Assembly: GCA_040878115.1 (NCBI GenBank)
Contig: JBBDMV010000134.1
Location: 1-13,244, forward strand
DNA length: 13,244 bases
Direction of reading: 5' to 3'
From: JBBDMU01 sp040878115
Lineage (GTDB): Bacteria > Bacteroidota > Rhodothermia > Balneolales > Natronogracilivirgulaceae
Of this stretch, positions 5,874 to 13,096 are shown one piece after another; position 1 is the first letter of the stretch; each line of letters opens with the position of its first letter. Below the pieces are notes generated by a model. That model did not search any database and had not been told where the DNA came from. It saw only the letters and a program-made list of their open reading frames with translations. Position numbers and translations under genes: made by a program.

Positions 5874-7134
5874 ATTTGTAATTCAGGGAAATACCCCCCT
5901 GCAAGGAACCATCCCAATCAGCGGATCAAAGAATGCCGCACTCCCTTTAATGGCCGCGTCACTGCTCGCCGACGGCCCTGTAACCATCACCAACATTCCC
6001 CAGCTTAATGATATCTTCACGTTCAATAACGTGCTGCGTGTAACCGGGGCAAAAGTTGATTTCGATGATCACAATCACAGCCTTTACATAGATCCGCGTC
6101 AAATCTCTTTTCTGGAAGCTCCATACGACTTGGTAAGAAAAATGCGTGCTTCATTTTACATGCTCGGTGCCCTGCTCGGACGTTTCGGCGAAGCTAAAGT
6201 CTCCCTTCCCGGCGGTTGTGCCTGGGGGCCCCGTCCCGTAGACCTGCATATCGAAGGCCTGAAAGCCCTTGGTGCTGAAATCGAGATGGAAGGCGGCTAT
6301 GTGATAGCCAAAGCAAAGAACGGAAGGCTCGAAGGCGGCTCTTTTACACTGAAACCCAGCAGTGTGGGTGCTACCGTGAACATCCTTTTGGGAGCCGTTC
6401 TCGCAAAGGGTGAAAGCACCTTGGAAAATGCCGCCCGCGAGCCGGATGTAGTTTATCTCTGTGAAGCCTTAAATCAGATGGGCGCTAAAATTAGAGGCGC
6501 AGGAACATCAAAGCTGGTCATTCAGGGAGTGGATAGTCTTTCGGAAACTACCCTTCGAAATAGTCCTGACCGAATTGAGGCCGGCACCTATATGATAGCC
6601 GCGGTGATGCACCCGGATTCCAAATTAAGGATCACTAACCTGAGAAGTTCCGACCTCGGCAATTTTATTAAGACCTTCAAAAAACTTGAAACCGAAATGC
6701 AGGTAAGTGATGATGAAATCACCATCCAGGCACCCAAAACCCTCAAACCAATATCGATGGAAACAGAGATATACCCAGGCTTCCCTACCGATTTACAAGC
6801 GCAATGGGCTACGATGCTGACCCAGTCCCCCGGTTCCAGCAGAGTAAAAGATACAATCTATATTGACCGCTTTAGCTATGTACCTGAACTCGTACGCTTG
6901 GGTGCCGACATGAAACTAAATGGAAGTCAGGTTAGTATTACCGGACAAACGCCCTTGAAGGGAGCCTCCGTCATGAGCACAGATTTACGAGCAAGCGTGA
7001 GTTTGGTAATGGCTGGAATGATCGCCCGTGGGGAAACCGAAGTGCTGAGGGTCTATCATCTGGACCGTGGCTACGAAAAGCTTGAAGAGAAATTAAATGC
7101 CGTGGGTGCAAAGATAAAGCGGGTTGAGATGTAG
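5866..7134 (+). CDS. murA: UDP-N-acetylglucosamine 1-carboxyvinyltransferase
   Basis: This enzyme catalyses the first committed step of peptidoglycan synthesis, transfer of enolpyruvate from PEP to UDP-GlcNAc, in the cytoplasm. At 422 residues it has the usual length and the two-lobed EPSP-synthase fold. Key residues are visible: Lys22 in ISGSKNAAL, Arg91 in DLVRKMRASF, the active-site loop PGGCAWGPRPVDLH with Cys118 (the fosfomycin-sensitive form), the catalytic Asp in YPGFPTDLQAQ, and Arg in DLRASVSLVMAG. The start is TTG at 5866-5868. It encodes the expected family N-terminus (MDKFVIQG), and an in-frame stop at 5857-5859 excludes any upstream start. The gene begins inside the last eight bases of the biotin carrier gene, so it is probably translated by coupling. 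Confidence 0.96.
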   Translation: MDKFVIQGNTPLQGTIPISGSKNAALPLMAASLLADGPVTITNIPQLNDIFTFNNVLRVTGAKVDFDDHNHSLYIDPRQISFLEAPYDLVRKMRASFYMLGALLGRFGEAKVSLPGGCAWGPRPVDLHIEGLKALGAEIEMEGGYVIAKAKNGRLEGGSFTLKPSSVGATVNILLGAVLAKGESTLENAAREPDVVYLCEALNQMGAKIRGAGTSKLVIQGVDSLSETTLRNSPDRIEAGTYMIAAVMHPDSKLRITNLRSSDLGNFIKTFKKLETEMQVSDDEITIQAPKTLKPISMETEIYPGFPTDLQAQWATMLTQSPGSSRVKDTIYIDRFSYVPELVRLGADMKLNGSQVSITGQTPLKGASVMSTDLRASVSLVMAGMIARGETEVLRVYHLDRGYEKLEEKLNAVGAKIKRVEM

Positions 7135-7189
7135 GCATTTAGCAAAAAAAAACACCATTTTCATTATGTAAACACATAGCAGATAGATG

Positions 7190-7405
7190 CTTCATAAAGC
7201 GTCCACGCTTCATGAGAGAGCAACGCCCAGGGCTGTTTGCACAACCCAGGCCGGCACGAGAAGTAGACAGCCGCCTGATTGGCCACGCCTGTTGGTCACC
7301 AAAGGATGTGTTGAGAGGGCCGGGTTCCGGGGTGCAAGTTCGTTAAGCGTGGACACTTAACGGAGCATCCTCTTATGCCGCTCCGGCGAGTGTCCATGCC
7401 GGAGC
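7190..7405. other. Hairpin-rich intergenic island between convergent genes
   Basis: Three inverted repeats are clear. A is AAGCG/CGCTT (7197-7201, 7206-7210) with loop TCCA and a CAT/ATG extension. B is CGTTAAG/CTTAACG (7341-7347, 7356-7362). C is GCTCCGGC/GCCGGAGC (7380-7387, 7398-7405). Each carries the motif GYGTCCAYGC in its loop or arms, B on the opposite strand. As a result 7201-7210 is complementary to 7345-7354, and 7350-7357 to 7389-7396. CGGAGC occurs at 7361 and 7400 with GCTCCG at 7380 between them, so two stems compete. The central part (7220-7335) is GC-rich with imperfect repeats of CGCCTGNTTGG. I see no coding frame that looks real. It could be a structured RNA or a mobile repeat; I do not recognise the family. 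Confidence 0.5.
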
Positions 7406-7443
7406 TGTGATTACAAATATGTGCAGCAGGCAAAAAAAAACAA

Positions 7444-7474
7444 CCTTTTGTGCTCTTCGTGCTCTTAGTGGTTT
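7444..7474 (-). repeat. Solo copy of the AACCAC(A/T)AAG repeat
   Basis: On the minus strand this reads AACCACTAAGAGCACGAAGA then GCACAAAAGG. It lines up with AACCACAAAGGGCACGAAGA then AACAAGG at 4965-4991, with two substitutions and a short indel. It abuts the stop codon of the PH-SHOCT gene (7476-7478). It has no inverted partner nearby, unlike the copy pair at 4961-5094. Confidence 0.55.
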
Positions 7475-7475
7475 A

Positions 7476-8003
7476 TTAAATCTTTTTTCGCTCCCGTTCA
7501 TATTCTTCATCATCGATCAAGCCCTGTTGCCAGAGGCCAACCAGGGTGTTGACCTTATCCACACTGCCGGCATTCAGGTCAGGGAAGTTCCCTTTTGCCT
7601 TAGCCTTTTGGCGAAGGCGGTCTTTTTCAGTTGCAATTGCCACACGAAGAATCCTTTCCATTCGCTCTGGGTTTTCGATACCACGTAATTCATAGGTTCC
7701 CGTTTTTGCCTGAAGCTGTATTCGGCCGATGTTAAGTTTCTCTTCCAACCGGGCCTGGACCACCCTGACCTGATCAATATTGACCAGGTCAAAAGAAATA
7801 CTTTCATCTTGCTCATGTAACGTAATGTTCTCATCACTAATGATATAACTAGTTTCTCTCAGATGCTTACGCGCGCTATGAAGAACAAGGAACCCAACTC
7901 CAAATACCGGGAGGAGGGCAAATCCGATCATATACCGGGTAAACTGGTCCTTCCAGTTGGGGTGCAATGTGTACGTTTTCGGCTCTTTCATATACTTATT
8001 CAT
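7476..8003 (-). CDS. Membrane-anchored PH-like / SHOCT domain protein
   Basis: A 175-residue protein with one or two closely packed membrane helices at about 24-43 (YMIGFALLPVFGVGFLVLHS). A bacterial PH-like (bPH_2, DUF304-type) domain follows from roughly 51 to 121, with the typical opening TSYIISDENITLHE and a strand pattern FDLVNIDQVRVVQ. A basic, helical linker (EKDRLRQKAKAKG) leads to a C-terminal SHOCT motif LVGLWQQGLIDDEEYERERK (154-173). PH-SHOCT membrane proteins are widespread and functionally undefined; SHOCT is thought to be an oligomerisation or recognition module. The start could be M1 (8001-8003) or M5 (7989-7991); both leave the domains intact. It is convergent with murA and divergent from ccmC. 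Confidence 0.75.
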   Translation of the reverse strand: MNKYMKEPKTYTLHPNWKDQFTRYMIGFALLPVFGVGFLVLHSARKHLRETSYIISDENITLHEQDESISFDLVNIDQVRVVQARLEEKLNIGRIQLQAKTGTYELRGIENPERMERILRVAIATEKDRLRQKAKAKGNFPDLNAGSVDKVNTLVGLWQQGLIDDEEYERERKKI

Positions 8004-8092
8004 AATTTAGTCTGCCATGCAAAACAAATAACAAACCATGTAAAATCGTAATTCCCCTGAGGTTTTGCCATATGAAAATTCGTTAAGTTTCG

Positions 8093-8100
8093 TATCTTTA
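8093..8100 (+). promoter_or_regulatory. Possible -7 element upstream of ccmC
   Basis: TATCTTTA resembles the Bacteroidota -7 consensus TAnnTTTG and lies 46 bases before the ccmC start. A TTTG that could serve as the -33 element (8064-8067) is about five bases further away than usual, so the match is weak. Confidence 0.22.
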
Positions 8101-8145
8101 GTAGATTGTTTAACCCATTTATAAAGTAAAACAAATCCCTTCTTC

Positions 8146-8802
8146 TTGAAACCCTGGAAATACATAGTAGCCATCTGGCTCACACTGGTCATTACGGCCG
8201 GTTTTCTGATAGATGTTCCCATGATACCCATCCTTCTGGAAACATCACGTAATCTTTTTCTTCATGTACCCATGTGGTTCACAATGTTCGCTGTTTTTTT
8301 TGCCGGCTTTGTTTACAGCATTCGCTACCTGAACTCATTTGATCCCGACATGGATATAAAAGCCGAAACAGCCACTATGGTGGGAGTCGTTTTTGGTATT
8401 TGCGGATTATTGACCGGCTCCTTGTGGGCCCGGTTCACCTGGGGGGCGTGGTGGACATTCGCCGAGCCAAAAATGAACCTGGCCGCTGTAGCGATGCTAA
8501 TCTATTTCGCTTATTTTATCCTCCGGTCATCATTCAACGATCCTGAGAAACGAGCAAAAATGGCCGCTGTTTATAATATCTTCGCAGCCAGCACCGTTCC
8601 ATTCTTGCTGTATATTATACCCCGGCAAATGCCCAGCCTGCACCCTGGAGCTGAAGGTAACCCGGCATTCAGCGAGATTACCGCACCTGAACTTCGTTTT
8701 GTATTCTACCCGGCCATTATCGGTTTTATAGGATTAGCCTGGTGGATCATGGACATTATTTATCGTTATAAAAAGTTAGAATCTCGTATGGAGTACAAAT
8801 AG
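8146..8802 (+). CDS. ccmC: Cytochrome c biogenesis protein CcmC (haem handling)
   Basis: A 218-residue integral membrane protein with six hydrophobic segments, the topology of CcmC, which loads haem onto CcmE at the periplasmic face. The first haem-ligand histidine is H40 in LFLHVPMWF and the second is probably H166 in SLHPG. The tryptophan-rich segment is LWARFTWGAWWTFAEPKMNL (93-112), corresponding to the WWD signature. Where well-studied proteins have WGTWWVWDARLT, this one has Glu in place of Asp and Phe-Ala in place of Trp. The start is TTG at 8146: it gives a family-like N-terminus (MKPWKY), and a TAA at 8122-8124 leaves no upstream ATG. It heads the ccmC-D-E-F string; ccmD starts one base after its stop. 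Confidence 0.92.
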   Translation: MKPWKYIVAIWLTLVITAGFLIDVPMIPILLETSRNLFLHVPMWFTMFAVFFAGFVYSIRYLNSFDPDMDIKAETATMVGVVFGICGLLTGSLWARFTWGAWWTFAEPKMNLAAVAMLIYFAYFILRSSFNDPEKRAKMAAVYNIFAASTVPFLLYIIPRQMPSLHPGAEGNPAFSEITAPELRFVFYPAIIGFIGLAWWIMDIIYRYKKLESRMEYK

Positions 8803-8803
8803 C

Positions 8804-9067
8804 ATGATAAATTCAATTATTATTATTGTGATCGCTTTTTTAAATTATGCCCTTGAACTTTTCCCCCTTGACCAACAGTATGAGCAGTATGAAGGAGTCG
8901 AAAAAGCCGAAGGGTTAGTGGGATTAATGTCTTCCAACGATCTTATCTTAATAGTGCTGGGGGTAAGTTTGATTATATGGTTCACTCTGCTGGCCTTTAT
9001 GATCAAGGTAGACCGAAAAGTAACTAAACTTGAGCAAAAGCACGAATCTGACCTTCACACAAGCTAA
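8804..9067 (+). CDS. ccmD: CcmD-like small membrane protein
   Basis: An 87-residue protein between ccmC and ccmE. The C-terminal half is the CcmD-like part, one membrane helix (DLILIVLGVSLIIWFTLLAFMI, about 46-67) directly followed by a basic coiled segment (KVDRKVTKLEQKHES). CcmD assists release of haem-loaded CcmE from CcmC and the CcmAB ATPase. The first 20 residues are also hydrophobic (NSIIIIVIAFLNYALELF), so there may be a signal peptide or a second helix. This makes it longer than the classical 60-70-residue CcmD. The family is poorly conserved, and the assignment rests on position, size and the helix-KxDRKxxxLE pattern. Confidence 0.78.
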   Translation: MINSIIIIVIAFLNYALELFPLDQQYEQYEGVEKAEGLVGLMSSNDLILIVLGVSLIIWFTLLAFMIKVDRKVTKLEQKHESDLHTS

Positions 9068-9072
9068 TTCTT

Positions 9073-9468
9073 ATGAAACCTCGCCTAATCATTGGTATTA
9101 TTTCCATTGTTGCTTTTACTTCATTGCTGATGTTCAACTTCAGCCAGAATATCAGTTCTTATGTCGATTTTGAACAAGCGGCTTCATTAGACAGTGACCG
9201 CGTGCATGTTGTCGGTGTTTGGGATTCTGATAAACCAAGCGATTTCTCTAATGAAACCCAGCAGTTTACTTTTCATATGACAGATGAATCCGGTAACAGC
9301 CGTCGTGTGGTTTACCCCAGGGCCAAACCAACCAATTTTGAACAAGCCGAACAAGTGGTCGTTATCGGTGAAATGAAAAATGATGTTTTCTACTCCAATG
9401 AGATGCTTGTAAAATGCCCATCGAAGTACAATGATGCAAATGAACTTGAATTCACACAAGCTGAATAG
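9073..9468 (+). CDS. ccmE: Cytochrome c maturation haem chaperone CcmE (CxxxY type)
   Basis: A 131-residue periplasmic haem chaperone anchored by one N-terminal helix (residues 5-23, LIIGIISIVAFTSLLMFNF). The soluble part has the OB-like beta-barrel pattern of CcmE, including DRVHVVGVW (42-50), a strand QFTFHMTDE, then FEQAEQVVVIGEM (89-101) and FYSNEMLVKCPSKYND. In the classical protein the haem is bound covalently by His in HxxxY. Here the aligned motif is CPSKY, with Cys115 and Tyr119. This CxxxY variant is described for archaeal and some bacterial CcmE proteins, where the cysteine binds haem. It starts five bases after ccmD and ends six bases before ccmF. Confidence 0.9.
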   Translation: MKPRLIIGIISIVAFTSLLMFNFSQNISSYVDFEQAASLDSDRVHVVGVWDSDKPSDFSNETQQFTFHMTDESGNSRRVVYPRAKPTNFEQAEQVVVIGEMKNDVFYSNEMLVKCPSKYNDANELEFTQAE

Positions 9469-9474
9469 AACTTT

Positions 9475-12027
9475 ATGATAGGACTGATTGGCCATTCCGC
9501 AATAATTCTCGCCTTTTTATCATCTATTCTGGCTTGTATTTTTTATTACCGCGCCGCTCAAAATAACAGCTTAAAGGATGAGCAGCTAGGTACTTTTTTT
9601 ATGGTAACCAAAGGCTCCCTTATCTTCCTGGCCTCTGGTCTATTGGTCTACCTCCTTTTCACCCACCAGTTCCAATACTTTTACGTTTACAACACGACCA
9701 GCCTTGACCTGCAAAACGTCTACATTTGGGCGTCTTTTTATAGTGGGCAAGAAGGCAGCTTTCTGTTATGGATACTGTTCTCTTTCTTCATCTGCCTCGG
9801 TATCCTTCGCTGGACCGATAATACCTATCGGGCCCCGGTTATGTTTTTCCTGCTGCTGAGCCAGGTATTTTTGATTTCAATGGTTGCCGGTATTGAGATC
9901 GGCAGCTTCAGTCTTGGGGCTTCGCCTTTTCGTACGCTCGCCGCCGAAATGCCGAACGCACCGGTGTTTCAAAACGACCCCAGCTTCGTCCCCGCTGATG
10001 GCACCGGATTGAACGATTTGCTTCGCAGTCCCTGGATTATCATTCATCCACCTATCCTTTTTGCCGGCTTTGCCATGATGGCTGTTCCCTTCGCCTTCGC
10101 CTTCGCCTCGCTCTGGAAACGCAAATATCATGAGTGGATCTACCCGGCCCTTCCCTGGACACTTGGCGCTAATCTTTGCCTGCTTACAGCGATATTCCTT
10201 GGCGGTTACTGGGCCTATGTTACATTGTCCTTCGGCGGCTATTGGGCATGGGACCCCGTTGAGAACGCGTCCGTTGTACCGTGGATTTTTGGGATGGCCG
10301 GCATTCATGCCATGCTCATTCAGCGGACCAGTTCCATAGCACAAAAAGCATCTATTTTTTTTGCTATTCTTGCTTATATGGCCATTGTTTACTCGACCTT
10401 TTTAACCCGCTCCGGCATTTTGGGCGAAGCATCTTTTCATAGTTTTGTTGATCTTGGCCTGTACATCCAGCTACTTCTGTTTCTGGTGGTAACTACCGTC
10501 ATAGGATTGGGGATGTTTTTTTACCGTTATAAAGAATTGCCCTCACCTGATAAAGAAGCCCCTTTCATAAGCCGTGAATTTATGATGTTCAGCGGCGCAA
10601 TGATCCTGTTCCTTAGTGGTTTTGTGATCATGCTCGGCACGAGCTCGCCAATACTCGGAAGACTGTTCGTGGCAAACCCGACCCCGCCGTCACAAGAATT
10701 TTATAATTCCTGGATGTTGCCTTTCGGCATTATCGTTGCCATTACTTCAGTGATCGCCCAGTATTTATGGTGGAAGAAATACAATGCTGAAACATTGTCG
10801 GCTGCTATGATCGGGCCTACATTCATTACTTCTGTGGTCACCATAGCGACCATTATCCTCGGCGATATTAATAATATCGCTTATATGATCTACCTGTTCG
10901 CCGCCTTTTTCTCTGTTATAGGTAACGGGACCATCATGATAAGGCTGTTAAAACGCAATCCGAAAATTATCGGCGGCACCATTACCCATATAGGCTTTGC
11001 TATTATGATGATCGGGTTCCTGGGGGCAGCTTACGACAATCCCATGCTGGACCAGGATGGAAAAAATTACAACATTGCCGTACAAAACGGTGAAGTACAC
11101 GATGACGATGGATTTCCTGTCAATCAGACGCTCGAATATGTTGAGCTGGAACTGAATAAACCCAAGGTTATCGATGGACGGTATATGGTCACTTATAAAG
11201 GCGGAGAGCTTACTGAAGAAGGACGCCCGGGGGAACAAACTTATTACGTTGAATTCGAAGATATTGAAGGCAAAAAAGATCCTTTCATCATGGAACCATT
11301 GGTTTACCCTATGGTGGCCAATTCATCATCGGGAGCTGTTGAGTGGACAGTGGACCCGGATGTGCGATCGGGATGGCTGGCGGATATTTATCTGTATGTT
11401 GCAGGCTCATCCATGGTTGAGAAGGAAATGGAACGCATGGAAACAGAACGTTCACAAGGGCTGCCATCCATCACAGATATGGGACAAACTGAGGATGAAG
11501 ATGATGGGCACGTGAACATCAAAAAAGACTCTGAAATTACCTATGGAAGCTATTCAATCAACTTTCAGGAATTTATTCATGTTCCACCCGACGACCTTCC
11601 GGATAATTCCATTGTCGGGGTGAAGGCCCAAATAACCATTGAACATGAACAAACCGGCGAAAAAGAAAATATAACTCCTCTTTTTGCCATTATCGATGAT
11701 GGTGAAGAACAGATTTCCTATTCCCCACCGGTTAGCTTAGATAAATGGAATGCCTCTGTTCAGTTTCTGAGCGTTGATCCGCAATCAGAGCAAATTGAGC
11801 TTAAATTTGACGGTATTGACGGTACAATAGAACGTGACTGGATCCTCATTGCTGCAGAACGTAAACCGTTTATTTCTGTGGTGTGGTTAGGAACGTTTAT
11901 ATTAATGATTGGTTTTTCTATCTCTATATTTCGCAGATGGGCCAATCAGAAAAACCGCGAGAAAACCAGTAAAAGAAAGAAGCAGGATGAATCAATGCCT
12001 CAACAGACTGAAAAAGAGCCTGTATAA
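9475..12027 (+). CDS. ccmF: Cytochrome c haem lyase subunit CcmF
   Basis: A large integral membrane protein that receives haem from CcmE and attaches it to apocytochrome c. It has many hydrophobic segments up to about residue 518, including the haem-ligand region IIIHPPILFAGF (H191) and the WWD domain GGYWAWDPVENASVVPW with W257, W259 and D260. From about 520 to 798 it is a large hydrophilic, presumably periplasmic region with an acidic stretch near 670-680 (TEDEDDG). A final membrane helix follows (ISVVWLGTFILMIGFSISIF, about 800-819), then a basic cytoplasmic tail. At 850 residues it is about 200 longer than the E. coli protein, the excess mostly in the C-terminal periplasmic part. ccmG and ccmH do not follow it. 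Confidence 0.95.
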   Translation: MIGLIGHSAIILAFLSSILACIFYYRAAQNNSLKDEQLGTFFMVTKGSLIFLASGLLVYLLFTHQFQYFYVYNTTSLDLQNVYIWASFYSGQEGSFLLWILFSFFICLGILRWTDNTYRAPVMFFLLLSQVFLISMVAGIEIGSFSLGASPFRTLAAEMPNAPVFQNDPSFVPADGTGLNDLLRSPWIIIHPPILFAGFAMMAVPFAFAFASLWKRKYHEWIYPALPWTLGANLCLLTAIFLGGYWAYVTLSFGGYWAWDPVENASVVPWIFGMAGIHAMLIQRTSSIAQKASIFFAILAYMAIVYSTFLTRSGILGEASFHSFVDLGLYIQLLLFLVVTTVIGLGMFFYRYKELPSPDKEAPFISREFMMFSGAMILFLSGFVIMLGTSSPILGRLFVANPTPPSQEFYNSWMLPFGIIVAITSVIAQYLWWKKYNAETLSAAMIGPTFITSVVTIATIILGDINNIAYMIYLFAAFFSVIGNGTIMIRLLKRNPKIIGGTITHIGFAIMMIGFLGAAYDNPMLDQDGKNYNIAVQNGEVHDDDGFPVNQTLEYVELELNKPKVIDGRYMVTYKGGELTEEGRPGEQTYYVEFEDIEGKKDPFIMEPLVYPMVANSSSGAVEWTVDPDVRSGWLADIYLYVAGSSMVEKEMERMETERSQGLPSITDMGQTEDEDDGHVNIKKDSEITYGSYSINFQEFIHVPPDDLPDNSIVGVKAQITIEHEQTGEKENITPLFAIIDDGEEQISYSPPVSLDKWNASVQFLSVDPQSEQIELKFDGIDGTIERDWILIAAERKPFISVVWLGTFILMIGFSISIFRRWANQKNREKTSKRKKQDESMPQQTEKEPV

Positions 12028-12220
12028 GTTTGCCGCCCCGGTCATGTTTGCAATGGTGATATCGCGATGCAACCCAATATCCCTTTCCAGTGGCGATTAA
12101 TTGCGCTCAATGCCAATAAGCTTGCTGAATTCGTTTTGCAGAGGCCTGATTAATTGGTGATGCTATCCTTATTTTATAACATCATCCTTACATCCATGGT
12201 GCCCTAATTGGTAAATTATT
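12028..12220. other. Intergenic gap between ccmF and truA
   Basis: This 193-bp gap has no strong terminator. A 37-codon frame (11987-12100) begins inside ccmF in another phase and extends into the gap; it encodes a short hydrophobic peptide and is discussed as a finding. The remainder (12101-12220) is unremarkable and probably contains the truA promoter, although I cannot point to a convincing one. Confidence 0.4.
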
Positions 12221-12955
12221 ATGCCTCGATACCTCCTCAGAATACAATATGACGGTGCTGACTTCTTCGGTTGGCAACGTCAGAATGAAGGCAAGACGGT
12301 ACAAGGCACTATTGAACATGGCCTCTCCACCATACTGCAAGCCCCTATTGCTATTCACGGCTCAGGCCGGACCGACAGTGGGGTCCATGCCGAGCACCAA
12401 GCCGCTCATTTTGATTACGAGGGGAGCTTCACCAAAAAGAGAATGCTGCGCCGTATCAACAGTATCATGCCAGACAGTATCGCCATTGATTCAATAACCG
12501 AAGTTCCGGATGATTTTCATTCACGTTTTGACGCTATTTACCGCCAGTACAGATATCAAATCACCTTACGGTCCAGGCCATTATTGCGGCATCAATCCTG
12601 GTGCATCCACGATGAGCCTGATCTTGCCAGCCTGCAAAGATGCCTGAATATAATCCAGGGTATCCATAGCTTTGAAAACTTTGCCAAAGCAACGCCGGGC
12701 TTAAAACATATGCGTTGTGAAATCATCCAAGCGGAATTTGAGATGCCCACGAAGGACCAGATTCACATTCATATCAGGGCCAATCGCTTTTTAAGACATA
12801 TGGTCCGTTTTTTGGTTGGGAGCATGATCCATGTTGCCACCGGCAAACTTGAATTGGAACAATTTGAAGCCATGCTGAATAACCCCCGAACACCTCAAAA
12901 AAACATTACAGCCCCGGCAAAAGGATTAATTTTGGAAGCCGTAATTTATCCGTGA
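12221..12955 (+). CDS. truA: tRNA pseudouridine(38-40) synthase TruA
   Basis: This enzyme isomerises uridines 38-40 in the anticodon arm of many tRNAs. At 244 residues it matches the family length. The N-terminal YLLRIQYDGADFFGWQRQ is diagnostic, GTIEHGLSTIL follows, and the catalytic motif GSGRTDSGVHA contains the nucleophilic Asp52. Later conserved pieces are AIYRQYRYQI (about 108-117), SFENFAKATP and NRFLRHMVRFLVGSM. It ends with the family-like PAKGLILEAV. The ATG start at 12221 gives a normal N-terminus. It lies 193 bp after ccmF on the same strand; there is no functional link to the Ccm proteins and it may have its own promoter. Confidence 0.96.
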   Translation: MPRYLLRIQYDGADFFGWQRQNEGKTVQGTIEHGLSTILQAPIAIHGSGRTDSGVHAEHQAAHFDYEGSFTKKRMLRRINSIMPDSIAIDSITEVPDDFHSRFDAIYRQYRYQITLRSRPLLRHQSWCIHDEPDLASLQRCLNIIQGIHSFENFAKATPGLKHMRCEIIQAEFEMPTKDQIHIHIRANRFLRHMVRFLVGSMIHVATGKLELEQFEAMLNNPRTPQKNITAPAKGLILEAVIYP

Positions 12956-13096
12956 CAAGTGACATTTTATTAGGCTTCTTGTTTAGAATATAGCTCTGGG
13001 CTTAGCATGTATTGGCACTTTTTTATTTATGCTCACAAATGACTTGAAAATCTACCTATCCCCACTAACTCTGGGCTTGGATTTCTCCAATACTAC

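Noticed and set aside
7190..7405. tmRNA, RNase P RNA, SRP RNA or group II intron domain V at the hairpin island
   Set aside because: I looked for the conserved cores (the tmRNA tRNA-like end, GAGGAAAGUC of RNase P, GGUCAGGUCCGGAAGGAAGC of SRP, and the domain V hairpin) on both strands and found none.
7190..7405. Integron attC site or CRISPR array
   Set aside because: The GTTAAG/CTTAAC arms superficially suggest attC, but the paired R and L boxes and an integrase are lacking. The motif repeats three times in mixed orientation with unequal spacing, unlike CRISPR.
7407..7688. 93-codon plus-strand frame overlapping the PH-SHOCT gene end
   Set aside because: It runs through the solo repeat and antisense to the SHOCT motif; the hydrophobic stretch is a by-product of the opposite strand.
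8007..8231. 74-codon minus-strand frame across the ccmC start
   Set aside because: It would place a gene over the ccmC N-terminus and the divergent promoter region, and its translation resembles nothing recognisable.
9877..10344. 155-codon open frame on the minus strand inside ccmF
   Set aside because: It lies wholly antisense to the conserved HPP and WWD region of ccmF, and its translation is low-complexity (GEGEGEGN) with no recognisable domain; it is a shadow frame.
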